Positions 22,095-33,747 of a DNA stretch of 64,000 bases are shown one piece after another (position 1 is the stretch's first letter; each line of letters begins with the position of its first letter). A program made the position numbers and the translations under genes. The notes beneath the pieces are model-generated. The model searched no databases and had not been told where the DNA came from. It saw only the letters and a program-made list of their open reading frames with translations. Source of the DNA: Calonectria ilicicola (taxonomy: Eukaryota > Ascomycota > Sordariomycetes > Hypocreales > Nectriaceae); contig CP085828.1 in NCBI GenBank assembly GCA_020809705.1, positions 4,154,001-4,218,000 on the forward strand, in the 5' to 3' direction.

Positions 22095-23623
22095 ATGTGG
22101 CAGACCACACCTCTATTAACGCTAGCATGCCTACTCTCTACACTGCAAGGGACGCTAGCCGCTACAGCAGTTAACTGGGAATCCATCAAGACCACCCGCG
22201 GTGACCGACTTCCCGATTTCAGCTTCTGCGGCTACCATAGCTCGGACAAATCTCTACCATCGCAATCACGCACACCGTTTGTGCAATTGAAGGCATCCAA
22301 GGGCGACCAGACATCCAAAATTCAGAAAGCCCTCGATGATGCAGCAGCTGCAGGAGGAGGTGTTGTGGAACTTGGCCCAGGGACATTCAACGTGTCTGTC
22401 GGGCTCACCATGGCCAGCGGCACAACCCTACGAGGCTCAGGTGTAGGATCTACACTACTAGCTGTCCGCAAGCTGAAGACTGATGTACCACTCATTACTC
22501 TGGGAAACGGTACCAACCAGCGTGTGAAGCCTTCACTCATAAGTCGAATTACCGACACGTATGTAGGCATTGGGGCAAGTGCTGTGACTGTGAAGAACGC
22601 CACGGGCTTCAAGGTTGGCCAAACTGTTTTTGTATCGCGGGCAGCAACAGCCGAGTGGGTTCGTGCTAACGGCATGGCCGATTTGGTTCGAGATGGCGAC
22701 AAGCAAACATGGGTCAGGGTAAGTAATTCCAATGATCCAAATCATAGTGACGAGGACCGCTGACCGTCTTTGGACAACAGGTAGGAGATTTGATACAGCA
22801 ACCTCGCACGATCAAGACTGTCAAGGGAAATAAACTTACTCTGTCAATGCCTCTCACCGATGCATTGAACAGCAAATACATGGACGCCTACGTAGCCGTC
22901 TACACACCACCAGCCACTTCAAACGAGATGGGCATCGAGAGCTTATCGATCACACTCAAGCCAACTTGTGCAGGCCATGTTTTTAATCTCACTGATCCTT
23001 GCAATGCCGCGGGTATTTGGATGACGCCGTGGACTGTTGATAGTTACGTCAGGAATGTCAACATGACTGGGTTCAACAATGCCATCGACGTGCAGCACAA
23101 CGCAAGCCGCATCACCATCGATTCAGTAGCCTTCTTCCGCGACCGAGATACAGATAGACCTGGAGGTTATCCAACAGATATCAACATCTCAGGATCACAG
23201 GTCCTAGTTAAGGACAGCGGTCAGTATGGCCGGCCCACGGCCAAAGCCTTTGCTGTCATCACCCAAGCCCGAGTGCCTGGTCCCAACGCAGTTTTACGAC
23301 ACACCACACAGTCAAGTCTTCAAGAGTTGTACCCCCATCAACGCTGGGCACACGGTTTACTCGTCGAAGACACTAACGCCAGCGTGTTATTTACCAACCG
23401 CCAGACTGCTGGTTCCGGCCAAGGATGGACTATGAATGCCGGTGTAGCATGGAACACTCGAGGACCCATCAACATCCAGAGCCCACCTTTGGGTGTTAAC
23501 TGGGCCATTGGAAGCTCCGGGACGATCGATTCTACCTCCAATGGCACTTTCATCAAGACCGGCACAGCCGTTACGCTTCGAAGCCTATTTGCGGCTCAAC
23601 TTGACAAACGAAAAAATGCTTAA
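22095..23623 (+). CDS. Secreted right-handed beta-helix protein (pectate-lyase superfamily)
   Basis: Two exons, 22095-22718 and 22781-23623, encode 488 aa. The intron is GTAAGT..CAACAG, phase 0. The start is chosen at CACCATGTGG because it yields the signal peptide MWQTTPLLTLACLLSTLQGT; the frame also extends upstream without one. The block from about residue 55 (TPFVQLKASKGDQTSKIQKA, then AAAAGGGVVELGPGTFNVS) is the classic entry coil of Pectate_lyase_3-type parallel beta-helix enzymes. Repeated N-glycosylation sites support secretion. The superfamily covers lyases, rhamnogalacturonases and epimerases; no catalytic residues specific to one could be assigned, so the substrate is open. Confidence 0.82.
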
Positions 23624-24175
23624 AACATAAAACAGCTGCATGGCGTTCTCTATAATTCTAGCTTTAAATGATACAGAATTCGAAGATATAAAAAAAATGG
23701 CACCACGATAGAATATTTAAAAATTATTGTTTCAGAAAACAAAGGAAAGGTGTTTTATCATCTCATTTTGCCAGCCAGAACATAACCGCAGGATACTTCA
23801 TCCATGTAGTGCGTTTGCCTTAATAAAAAGCTCAATATACGTAACCACTTATTGGGTTGTCCCTGTTTATTTGACATGAATAGGTGTGCTTAAATGGGTT
23901 CCATTCTCTGATTTTGGGCTCTGGTAGTCTTGATAGTTTTGGGACCTGTGTTTCAATAGTAGAGGTAGCGTGCAATGGTACGACCGATAATGATGTAGCT
24001 CCATGAAATATCGAAGTCAATTTTCAAGCCCATTCAATCATAATAGTTCACATAATCAATATCACACAGCCAGTCATTCAGTAATACAGTGTTATATTCA
24101 ATTTCAAACTAAAGGACAAGCCAACTTGTGCCTGATATTGTCTCCAAGCATCAGGACATACACACTATCTATCTA
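23624..24175. other. Convergent 3' spacer
   Basis: AT-rich spacer between the beta-helix gene and the 505-aa gene, which converge here. No gene is seen. Confidence 0.45.
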
Positions 24176-25693
24176 CTACTCTGCAGGAGGGGGGTTGTTG
24201 TTGGTGTTGTTATTGGTGTTATTGTTGTTGGTATTGTTGTTGGTATTGTTGTCGTCGCCCTCAATCTTGATGTATCTACCAGGGTAGTACTTGGCGACCC
24301 ACATCTCTGCCAAATACTTCTTCGTAATATCCTTCAAGTAGTAGTTGATGGGGATACCGCACTTGCCGTCGGAGGCCTTCTTGAGGTAATCATCAAGGGC
24401 GGTCATCATAGAGTTGATGTCAAGAATCTTGTTGGCACCGTCGTCGATTTCTCCGAGAGCGGACAGGGCAGATTTGACGTCGCCAGCGCGCATGCTCACC
24501 ATCTGCTTTCCAGTACGGGCTGCATCTGCTGCCGACTTGACCGTGTCCTGGTCCGCAGTAGTGGCGTTCTGGAGAGTCGCAAGCGCCGCCATGCTCTTGG
24601 CAGGGTCGAAAGAGGCGAATTCCTGGACACCAATCTTGACATCATTGGCGACAATGGAGGGAATGGCTCCCATGCAGATCATAGTGACGTGAGAAGTGAC
24701 ATTTTGAGTGCTTAGCAGGTTCTTCACATCATTGGCAAAGGATTCATTGACACCAAATCCACCGGAGGCGTTCTCGAACCATCCTCCAGTATCCATCTGC
24801 ATCTGCAGCGACGTAGCCAGTGCGGACATGCTCTCATTTGACGAGGTTGTCTTGGAGTTGAGAACGTGGACCATGCCGACGAAGCTAGATCCGAATGTCA
24901 TACCGGAAACGATGCTGTAGCGATCAGCTTCCTCGGGTTTGGAGGCGACGTCCAGCAACTGCTTGGCATCAGTTGGGTCTAGCGGATCCTTAGTAAAAAG
25001 ATGGTTCCACGTCTTGATCGCCTTATCGACATTGAGCACAAACGGTGCGAGAATCGAGGCATTCTTGTGCGTACAAGAAACGGCCAAAACCAGAGTTCCA
25101 GCAACGTCATGCTTGGATGTTTGGGCATTGACCTGGTTCGAGGCAGCCGTGGTGGCCTGAGACGTGACCTGGGTGCCAAAGATGCTCAATGAGCCAGACA
25201 CAAACTTGGAAATGGTGTTTGCAAACTCCTCTGCGTTTTGGCCGCTTTCAGCAAAAGAGAAATATTGAACGTCCATGTTGACCGAGTCGGAAGCTAGAGG
25301 CATAGACTTGATCTCTGTCTTGACGTAGTCGACTGGACTTTCAGGCTTGCCAGGAGAATTCTCGCGAGACTTGTTCAACGTGTCGCGAGCATGCTCAAGG
25401 TCCTCTTCCGCCTTGATCCTTTTCTGTGCATAATCGCTGGCCACAGCAGGGAGCCTGTCATTCAAGGACTTGAGCTTCGTATCAAGGGCCGTGGTGTCCG
25501 TGATACCCATGTTGAGCAGCTCAGTCCTAGTCATCTCTAGGCTTCGCTTTGTGCTCAGGAGGCCGTTGAGGGCATCTTGAGCAGCGTTGGCGGGGTCTTG
25601 AGCTTTCTCGGCCGCCTTGACGTAGTCAAGTGCATCTTGGCTGACAACGTTGGCCAACACCAGACTGGGGTCGTAGGGGATAGTGGAAGGCAT
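24176..25693 (-). CDS. Uncharacterised 505-aa fungal protein with Asn/Thr repeat tail
   Basis: Single exon with the ATG at 25693 and GC-rich codon use across 1.5 kb. The protein is mainly helical and alanine-rich. It has a coiled-coil-like acidic/basic segment around residues 75-110 (DYAQKRIKAEEDLEHARDTL) and a central region with GMTFGSSFVGMVHVLN and GWFENASGGFGVNESFANDV. No signal peptide and no clear membrane span are seen. The C-terminus is KIEGDD followed by alternating Asn and Thr runs and PPPAE. I recognise no domain. The central Gly-rich and amphipathic region could suggest pore-forming or membrane-active folds, but that is only a guess. Confidence 0.8.
   Translation of the reverse strand: MPSTIPYDPSLVLANVVSQDALDYVKAAEKAQDPANAAQDALNGLLSTKRSLEMTRTELLNMGITDTTALDTKLKSLNDRLPAVASDYAQKRIKAEEDLEHARDTLNKSRENSPGKPESPVDYVKTEIKSMPLASDSVNMDVQYFSFAESGQNAEEFANTISKFVSGSLSIFGTQVTSQATTAASNQVNAQTSKHDVAGTLVLAVSCTHKNASILAPFVLNVDKAIKTWNHLFTKDPLDPTDAKQLLDVASKPEEADRYSIVSGMTFGSSFVGMVHVLNSKTTSSNESMSALATSLQMQMDTGGWFENASGGFGVNESFANDVKNLLSTQNVTSHVTMICMGAIPSIVANDVKIGVQEFASFDPAKSMAALATLQNATTADQDTVKSAADAARTGKQMVSMRAGDVKSALSALGEIDDGANKILDINSMMTALDDYLKKASDGKCGIPINYYLKDITKKYLAEMWVAKYYPGRYIKIEGDDNNTNNNTNNNNTNNNTNNNPPPAE
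24195..24252 (-). repeat. Trinucleotide repeat coding Asn/Thr tail
   Basis: Imperfect (AAC/AAT)n tract read on the minus strand, coding (NNNT)-like units. It is a likely slippage-prone site, with length variation expected between strains. Confidence 0.8.
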
Positions 25694-25845
25694 GGTTTCT
25701 GTTGAGTCTGGAAAATTGAAAGAGGCAGAAAGTGTAGAATGTTAAAATATAGGAGAGTTTTAAACTCGGTAGTGTTTGTCAAACTTGTACTAGAATTGAG
25801 TGTTGAGCTTGAGCTTGGAGTGAGAAGATCATGGACTTCTTCTGG

Positions 25846-25855
25846 CTATATATAT
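25846..25855 (-). promoter_or_regulatory. TATA box of 505-aa protein gene
   Basis: Minus-strand TATATATAGC, about 155 bases upstream of the ATG at 25693. Confidence 0.45.
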
Positions 25856-28800
25856 TCATCCAAATCACTCCATACTTCATTAAACCCGAAGGCCAGTCGA
25901 GTCCAAGGAGATCACATGAATCCATTCGGAGATGTGCGACGACCCCGTATGCGCTGGGTGGCTGTGATGTGGAACACAAGGACATGGTGATCTTGACAGA
26001 TTCAGAATAGTCATCTTCATGGAGAAGAAGTGGCTAGCTGAGCTGCAAATTCATCGCATGAATCACATTTCAGGACTTCCGGATGGTTGAGCTTCGGCCG
26101 AAGCTCCGTGTGGATGTCGGTGAAGTTAGGCGCCCGTAGATCGTCGACTAAAGTTCTCTACATGGGTTGGTCGAAGGGGTCCAGGAGGTCTGCCATCTGG
26201 GCCTCCTGTAGAGATTACATGGGTTAAAATCCAATAGTTTGTGAGGCCCCATGTTGCGCAGCTTGGCGTGGAATAGTCATCCGACGAGGTGTATTCCCGT
26301 TTTGGTGAAGGTTGTACGCTTTACAATGACCAATCACATGGAAAATCCTCCTCATTCTCTTTCTAGATTTGCTCTTAGATTCAAAGGACTAAAAAGCAAT
26401 CATAGTCTCTCTTACTGCCATCGCTCCTGTACAAGACTCCATATACACGACAAATACTGGCGTAGGCCGTTAGCGTCCGTTGACAACGGCGAGACCCATT
26501 CAGCTATAAAAACCAAGACACTACTAGGTCTCAGCCGCAAATAGTGGCTAGAGTTTGGTTAATCCATTCCACTGGGATAAGCCGCCACTGAGGTCTCAGC
26601 CCAGGGGTGGTGAAGTCGGCCGACCAGATAACAGCGAAGTCTAGAGAGAGAGAGATATTACTCGTCCCGGCTAAATTCACGGCAATGTAAGTCACCTCGT
26701 TGCTAACGATTATGATATGCCAATCTACCCATAAGCGCTAATACTAAACTATCCCCTTAAGTGTGCGAAGTTCCCGGCACCATACCGGACACGTATGTCT
26801 GGCCTTGTCAATTGGAGCAATCGACATGTCAATCACTCAATTGCTGAATTAGATTCCTATCAAAATCCATAAGATCAGTATCATCGTTGCATTAATAAAT
26901 AAATATTATTACTAGGCTTTTTAATATGCCTCCTGCCATGCCGAAACTATCAGACCTTGCTTCCTTTTCGAAATGCACAGGCTGACGTGGGGTGTGGTGC
27001 AATGCTGGATGTTTCGGGCATTCGGTGAAAAGTCCATCAACGCCACATCCGACTCCCGATATACAAACGCCTATTGGACAATGGCATTAACAAAAGTCGG
27101 TACCTAAAGTGGTGGACCTCATGACATTGCCACCACCAGGGGGGTATGCACCTAATTCAGGATCAATAGGGTCAGACGAATCAGCCCGAGCAATGTGTGG
27201 ATAAAGAAAGCCCTTCCGTTACTACGATTCGCACGTCAGTATACCCCAAATAATAACTAGTCTTCTCCACACTTGCGACTGTCATCGACATGGATATCAA
27301 TTACTAGGGTGGAGACCGGTGAGGCGGCGTGGCCGTTGTGAGGCTTCATGACGGATGTTCACATTCTATTCAGCTGTAGGCAGCCTCAGTGGGTAAGAGA
27401 GTATTCACGCCAATTGGCATCCCAAGGTCACTTTTAAAAGAGTTCTGGAAGATGATGCACGAGGCAGTGTGACGAAAACTCGTACGAGGATGCCCCCTTG
27501 GGACCACAATGTCTAAGCCACTCGGCGTCTTGAAATCAATAGTTCCAACGGCACGTCCCTAGGCTGCCTCGCGTAGCTGACTCTGGAGAGTCGATCTTAC
27601 CATATCCAGTAGAGTACTTTTTAAATTGGTTTAGCTGGTCCAAGCCGTTGTGGCTGGTACAGGCAATAGTGGTCGGCATGTATGAAATTGGTGTCCTCGC
27701 TTGCCGCTTTTAGCGACCGGAGGAATAAATGTAGCCAAACATGGGATTCGGTAATTGGGGACGCTGAAATGCGCAAAAGCCCAAAATCCCATCGCAGGCG
27801 GAATATTGGTGTAGGGCCCGGTCCGGGCCGTGGAGCTCATCCCCGTTAGTGCTGTGGGTAAGCCTGTTGAGTGTTGGCTGCCAAAAATCTTCCACGTGGC
27901 GAATGAGCATGCACGAAATATCAACTACCGGTATTCTGCAGCCAACAACAAGTCGCATTGTGTCTAAACAGTTGTCATCTTGAAGACTCGAGAGTCCAAT
28001 AATTGACCGAGTTTCGTTTTTTTACTGTTAATGGTCATACCTCGACCAATTCCAGCCCCCTCATTCGTGACGATGCGTGGAATAAGTGCTTCCCCCCATC
28101 AAGTAGGTTGACTTGACCCTGGCTGTGTGGCACCTGACGGCGCTTAAACCTGAGGGGGTTGACAGGGCAAGAACCAACTACGGTTTGTTCGGCTTCACGC
28201 AAGCCAGCCACGTCCTCTTGATTTCGGGGTTTGAGACCAGTGAGAGTTGGGCCTGCTTATGCCTGAGTCTAGGTGCCACGGCGCTATTATTTGTGGAGCA
28301 AACGACATGGTCCCGTATTGGTGTTGATGTCGGAGCCAAGTGGATTTGGCTCCGAAGTCTCGCTAATTTGGTTAAACAACAGGCAGGGGGGTTCCCCTAA
28401 AGAGCTGCATGTCAACATGAATGATGAGGCAAATGTGGGAGTCAACGTCTACAATGGGGGAGTGGGTCACGTCACTCCGAGGTACCCGGTCTCTATATTT
28501 TGGGTTAATTTCGGTCAAGGCGACAGTAGGCAAAGTTAAGACACTGAGATGGAGATTTAAGTCACATTATGACCAAGCGGCGTTTCTTGAGTTGGCGGCC
28601 AAGGACAAAAGACCAAGCTCAAAATGAGGGAGAGCAGCATCATCAACAATTCATGCAGATTTGTAAACCTCACACAATTTCGTCAATGATGTTGTCAAGA
28701 TTTAGCTTCATCCTCAAGATTGACTTTTTATCCTTGCGTATAACTGACCTGCGCTTTTTTTTGTAAAGTTACCATGAGCAAGATTTAAGATAACTGATTG

Positions 28801-29119
28801 CCGTTGTGTATGTCTAGGGTAGGTCTGCGAGGAGGTGAGGTCCACAAGCGATGGACACTCCACTATGGATAAACCAGACACAATAATAATACACATGGGT
28901 ACTATTATTATGCAGAACAAGTATAAAGTATGACTGGGTACTCCTGGTTGATTACAATGCAATTTGATTTTCCCCTATTAGGACATGTCCATTGAACTAG
29001 TTCCTGAACTAAAACGAAAAAGTACACACGGTTCGCATGGATCATCTGCACTTTACAATACATATTGCTCGGATAACGCTTGAAAAGAAATCGTTTTTGA
29101 TGATTGAGGTAGATGCCAA
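25856..29119. other. Gene-poor stretch, about 3.3 kb
   Basis: Many short open frames occur on both strands, none with domains, consistent codon use or splice structure. No transposon ends or reverse-transcriptase or transposase motifs were recognised. It could hold old repeats or non-coding RNA that sequence reading alone cannot show. Confidence 0.4.
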
Positions 29120-29842
29120 CTAGGCATGGTGGACCTCGCCGGTATTGGCATTCATCATGGACATGAATTCACCGGGATTTCCGCCTGACTCAAACATCGC
29201 CATCATCTGCTTCATCTGAGATCCATCCTGGCCACCAGGGCCTTCGCCAATGACGGCTTCTGCAAACATGCGGAGCTGCATCGGAAACTGAGAGTCGCCA
29301 TAGTGCTCAATGATGTCGCTTTTTTCAACAGCGCACCTCAGGTTCTGCCACTGGTTGCTGTCCATGCCGAAATCCTCGCACTCCTCTCTCTTCTCTGGGC
29401 TCCACCAACTCGGAAGCAGATTGCCGTGTTCTTCAGCATCGTCCACGAAAGACTGGAAGCCCTCGAGACCATCTGGCGCACCACCGTATATGCTGTCAAT
29501 GTCGGGTTCGCCAGTCATTTTGTAATCGTCTTCGACTCGGAGGCGGTATGCGTCGAGAAGTAATCTGTAAACGTCTTTTTCGGAGCGATCGTGCAGCCAG
29601 GTATTGTCGGTGAGGCGGGTGAATGGCTTTGCGATGCCCTTGTCAACGCCCTTGGGCGGGCTCAGAGCTGAGGATGATGCGCCCGGAGCGGAGGTGCCCG
29701 ATTTGCCGCACAGTTTCTTGTGCACCTTCCAGTCCTTCTTTTGACAATCCCGGGAGCAGTAGGGTGTAGTGTGGCATTTGGCACATTTTTTGATGCTGTG
29801 CTCCTTGTCCGACTTGTTGCAGACGCTGCACGAGAGACTCAT
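29120..29842 (-). CDS. MYND zinc-finger protein
   Basis: Single exon, 240 aa. The N-terminal MYND finger uses Cys5, Cys8, Cys20, Cys23, Cys29, Cys33, His41 and Cys45 (CSVC..CAKC..YCSRDC..H..LC), a protein-protein interaction module. It is followed by a Ser/Ala/Pro linker. The rest is an acidic helical domain (YRLLLDAYRLRVEDDYKMTG, then SWWSPEKREECEDFGMDSNQ) found with MYND fingers in fungal proteins of unknown role. The C-terminus is Met/Gly-rich. No SET domain is present, so it is not a methyltransferase of the SMYD type. Probably cytosolic or nuclear. Confidence 0.85.
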   Translation of the reverse strand: MSLSCSVCNKSDKEHSIKKCAKCHTTPYCSRDCQKKDWKVHKKLCGKSGTSAPGASSSALSPPKGVDKGIAKPFTRLTDNTWLHDRSEKDVYRLLLDAYRLRVEDDYKMTGEPDIDSIYGGAPDGLEGFQSFVDDAEEHGNLLPSWWSPEKREECEDFGMDSNQWQNLRCAVEKSDIIEHYGDSQFPMQLRMFAEAVIGEGPGGQDGSQMKQMMAMFESGGNPGEFMSMMNANTGEVHHA

Positions 29843-30745
29843 TGTAGCAGAGGTGGGTGGGGGTGTTGAGGCGATAGGGTTTGGAAGAGCGGGATCAAAT
29901 GTGGACGTGTGTTATCTGGGGTTGAAATGATGTAAGGAGAGAGAAGTTGAATACAAGGAACACGTCTTCTTTGGCCTAGTAAACAAAACGGCAAACAAAA
30001 AGCAAGTAAAATTTAATGCCAATTGAAGCCTGAGGCCGCTAGTCAACGAACGCCTCATGCGGGTTGAAAGTTATAGTATACAAAATACGAAATGTGTGCT
30101 CTTTATTCGTGTGTCTATTGGAACAAACAGTCTCCAAAAACGCCAATCTCTGCCACGCTAAGAGAGGCCACACACACGCGAACGGGCGAAGCGGAGTGAG
30201 TGTGTGGGCCTCAGTCATGTTGACCTGACTAACCGAAGCCCAAGGAACACCATCCCCACTCACTCACTGGTTTGGTTGCTGTGGATAGCTAAAGCAATTT
30301 ATGTTTGGCTTCTTGTGAATACTAGGTGCTACTCACCTGCTCATTGCTTGAAATTGCTGATTCATAAATGAAAAACCCTCGATAGACTGACTATCCAGAC
30401 AGCTCCACGTCGTCAACTGCTCAAACGCCCCCCACAAAAATAAGGTCAGAGCTTGCAGCGCATCATCGCCATTCCACCAGTCACCACTTCGCTGGATTTG
30501 CTCTAGACACACTAGGCAAACTTCAACCGTTTGATAAACAGAAGCACTAAGGTCAATTCAACTGGATCAGACAAAAAGCGCAACGTGTTATCTCAGTTCA
30601 CAATTGTCTTAGAATGGAGCACACCGCCATTTGTCCATTACTAATATTCATTCTTGCTAAGAGGGTATACTTAGATAAAACTCCTAAACTAAAATTGTAG
30701 TCCTCCGTTCACAACCGAATATTCTGGATTTGGGGCCTTTAAACT
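29843..30745. other. Intergenic region
   Basis: Promoter of the MYND gene on the left and 3' flank of the 312-codon frame on the right. No gene is recognised. Confidence 0.45.
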
Positions 30746-31773
30746 TTAGTCCTCCTGGCCTTCGGAAATAACGCCGAATAACTGCGCCCAGTGGGCATCA
30801 TCAATGCAACTCTCCGATTGAGATGCCGAGTCACCCGTTGGATTGAACCCATCATAACCAGAATCACAGCCCTCATCCTGCTCAGTCTTGGTGCTCATGA
30901 ACCCAAGACCCGGGTTGTAGTTTTCCAAGAACCTGTTTGAGAATATGGATGTGTTAAATAGGGTCTCTGGATCAATGTCTTCCATCAACATGTCCCCCTC
31001 CTCGGAAGCCAACTCAGAAGCAAAAGAGCCTCCCTTGGGTATAAAATCCATACAAGGGAGCGGCTGCATTGATTCAAGCGCATTCAGCTCGTCCTGCAGC
31101 GGTTCTGTCCCCGTAGCCTCGGGTCTTGAGATGGGGAGTAGATCAAACTGGTTATCATTGCCGGGAATTGGCCCCGTAAGAGGTTTCCCGAGTATCTCTT
31201 GACTAGATGCTTGATTACCGCTGAATGGCTCGGAATTAGAAGAATCCGACTGTATCTTGTGCCAGTAGTCAAGGAATGAATGAGTTGACCATGGCTGAGA
31301 AAGGCTTTGGTCGATTTCCGGGAACAGGCGAGCAAATGCCTCAGTGACTTCGCTCTCACGCCTGACTTTCTCGGTGACTGAATCAGACATGCCGGTGTAA
31401 TCTTTGCGGTGTGCGTCTGCTCGAGGTTTCATACTAGCAGGCGCACTCACCATTTGTCCCGGCAAGTGGTAGCGTGAAGGTACGTAGTCGTCGTCTTCTT
31501 CATACATTTCTTCATTCATGATAATGGCTTCAGATATGCGGAAAGCCTTGCCAGTGCGTTTCTTGTGTATTTCACTGGCTTTTCGAGCAGACTGGAGACG
31601 AGCCTCAATGCTGCGGTCGGTCCGCCTAGAGGCAGCCACGAAGGCACGCTCCTTGTGCTTATCGTGGGATTTTGGTTTCTTCAATTATCTGTCAGCATAA
31701 GATTCATAGCTTTGCATCGCACGGGGGTTATGCCTTGACCGCATTGTCTTCAGGTTACTTCAAGTGTAGACAT
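30746..31773 (-). CDS. Fungal protein of unknown function with basic N-terminal motif
   Basis: The long frame has no ATG of its own; it runs back only to a TTG just below an in-frame TAA. I infer exon 1 at 31773-31759 (MSTLE) joined to 31678-30746 by an 80-nt intron with donor GTAACC, branch GCTGAC and acceptor TTGAAG, giving 315 aa. The N-terminal region (KERAFVAASRRTDRSIEARL, then RKASEIHKKRTGKAFRISEA) is basic and helical. It resembles a motif I recall from fungal nuclear-type proteins, but I can name no domain. An acidic stretch follows (EEMYEEDDDYVPSRYHLPGQ), then low-complexity Ser/Asp/Pro text resembling an activation region. A transcription-related role is a guess. Confidence 0.6.
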
Positions 31774-32112
31774 TGAGCGGAAGGGATTGCAAGTTCCAAC
31801 TCTAGTAGGACCAAGCAATCGAACTCAAAGAAAGAAAACAACTTTTAATTTCAAGCGGATTAGGTAAGAGTTGTAATTACTGTTTGGCGTGAGCCGCCAA
31901 GTTTCAATATCGGCTGCATCATTTCGGTGTTGGATGATGTATGAAACGAAGCTGCCCGCGTATGATCCAGGGCACGTGGGCTCTGGCAGAGCGTCTAGAA
32001 GGCGGAGGGTGTTGATAACAAGCCTTGCTGCTGTGATTTGTGTAACAAAAGCTGGTAACTTGGGAAACCCGTGTGCTTTTTGGCTGGCAAAATGATGAAG
32101 GCCCAAGGCAGG

Positions 32113-32119
32113 TTTTATA
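32113..32119 (-). promoter_or_regulatory. Possible TATA box of the gene at 30.7-31.8 kb
   Basis: Minus-strand TATAAAA, about 340 bases upstream of the inferred ATG at 31773. It implies a long leader containing a short upstream open frame that begins with two Met codons near 31922. Confidence 0.35.
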
Positions 32120-33747
32120 CGAAATCAGGCTTCCATATGCGAGCTTACGAATGCCAAGTCTTCCTGTGGCGCTGGCCATTTCGGAGCATCGTGATACGGC
32201 GAGCAGACCAGATGGTCCGGCTCCTGTGGCAAATTTGTGCGTCTGTCGAGCGGGGTGCAAGGCACAGGAAGGACGTCATAAGCAGTGATCAACAGGACTC
32301 TTCTCTAATTTGGGCGTTGTGGATAGTTTGGCTAGGAGCCACCTCGGTAAAGGTACAGTCTGACAGAAGCCTGACGTTTTAAAATGCCGATCGCTACACA
32401 AATTTCAATGAAGATTGGCCGTCTTTTTCTGTCAACCTCTTACATTCTGGAGCAGTGACAAACTGTGTGGCTGAGCCTTCGGGAAAATTGAGAGATATGC
32501 GGGGCTAAAACAAGAATTTGCATTTGACAGGAAACCGTCGGTGTGTGCATTCCGCTCCATGTGATAGCTGAATGGCGATCAGCAGGGCCATGACATTTCC
32601 CACTCTAGGCAGTTCATTTGTTACTGAAAAACGAATGGGCTGGTGGCAAAGCCACGAAGTCTCTGCGATCCATTGACATTGGACAATGCCAGAAAGATTT
32701 CTCCACAGTGGTGATTATTAAGGGCCAAGTGGCAACTGAATTTTATGCGGGTTGATTGCCCTTATCAGTGCCAAAGCCACCTTACATGCTGGGATTTCAG
32801 GCTCCCCAGAGCTATGTTGAAAACTACTCAAAATGGACCGTGGCAGTGTCCCATATTGTGATTTAAACATGAGTACAAAAATGAAACAATTGGACGATCA
32901 TGCCATCAGTTCAGTGATCGTGACGCTGTTACATACAATAAAAAACAACTAGATGCAATGGGGGGGGGGGAAGAAATAATATACAAGTCAAGTTTACGGC
33001 AAGAACCCAATCTTATGGGATGAGGGCGTATATCTTGGACGCTACAACCGTCTCAACACATTTGCAATGAGATCCCGTGTCAGTATCCCATCAAGGTTGT
33101 TTATATGGCAAAATTGCATGGGTCAACGCTTTTTCAAATTCTCTTCTTTCTTTCGGTTTGAAAAACATATCATAGTCACCATGCATGAACAGGCAACGAG
33201 GACATGGAAACACGTTCGCTAGCTACGCTATATCAACCAATGCGTTGACTCTTGACGGTAAAGCCGTATTGAATTCTTGTTCAAGGTACAGGGGCTACTC
33301 ATGTGAAGTCATTGCGATAAACGGAATTATTGAGACCGACCTGGGTTTGGCTTTGTATACACACAAACAACAACGGGGGTAGCCGGAGGATCTAATGTGC
33401 GTCATGGAGATAAACGGGCAAATGGGGTGACCTAGTAGATGAATGGAATGAGGAAGGGAATATTGTTGAGTAGGGGAATCAATTTGTACTGTCTTGTACG
33501 GAGGTTTGATATCAGAGCTCATGGACACAGTGCGGGGGGGGGGGCATTTTTCATCAAAATCAGCAAGACCCAACTTTATGATTGAAGATCCCGTACATAC
33601 ATTGTCCCGGTAAAAGTAGAAAAAAATTAATATGAGTTAGATTTCTGATATATCACTCCCATCGATATACTCTATCTTCATATGTTACTCTGTGCTGACG
33701 GCTTCCTGGTTCGACAGAGGCTCGCCGCTGGGGCATCATCCTCTCCT
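32120..33747. other. Gene-poor stretch with two poly-G runs
   Basis: No gene is recognised. Homopolymer G runs of about 10 and 11 bases lie near 32960-32970 and 33534-33544. The left third overlaps the probable promoter and leader of the gene at 31773. Confidence 0.4.

Noticed and set aside
25856..29119. Possible degenerate transposon in the gene-poor stretch
   Set aside because: No terminal repeats, target duplications or transposase or reverse-transcriptase motifs could be seen.
31825..32382. Overlapping frames on both strands, including a GAGPSGLLA-like patch resembling a FAD-binding loop
   Set aside because: The patch is isolated with no continuation of a flavoprotein fold; the region is better read as promoter and leader of the gene at 31773.
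32960..33544. Poly-G runs as possible assembly gaps or G-quadruplex control sites
   Set aside because: They lie in non-coding sequence without other evidence; simple homopolymers are the plain explanation.
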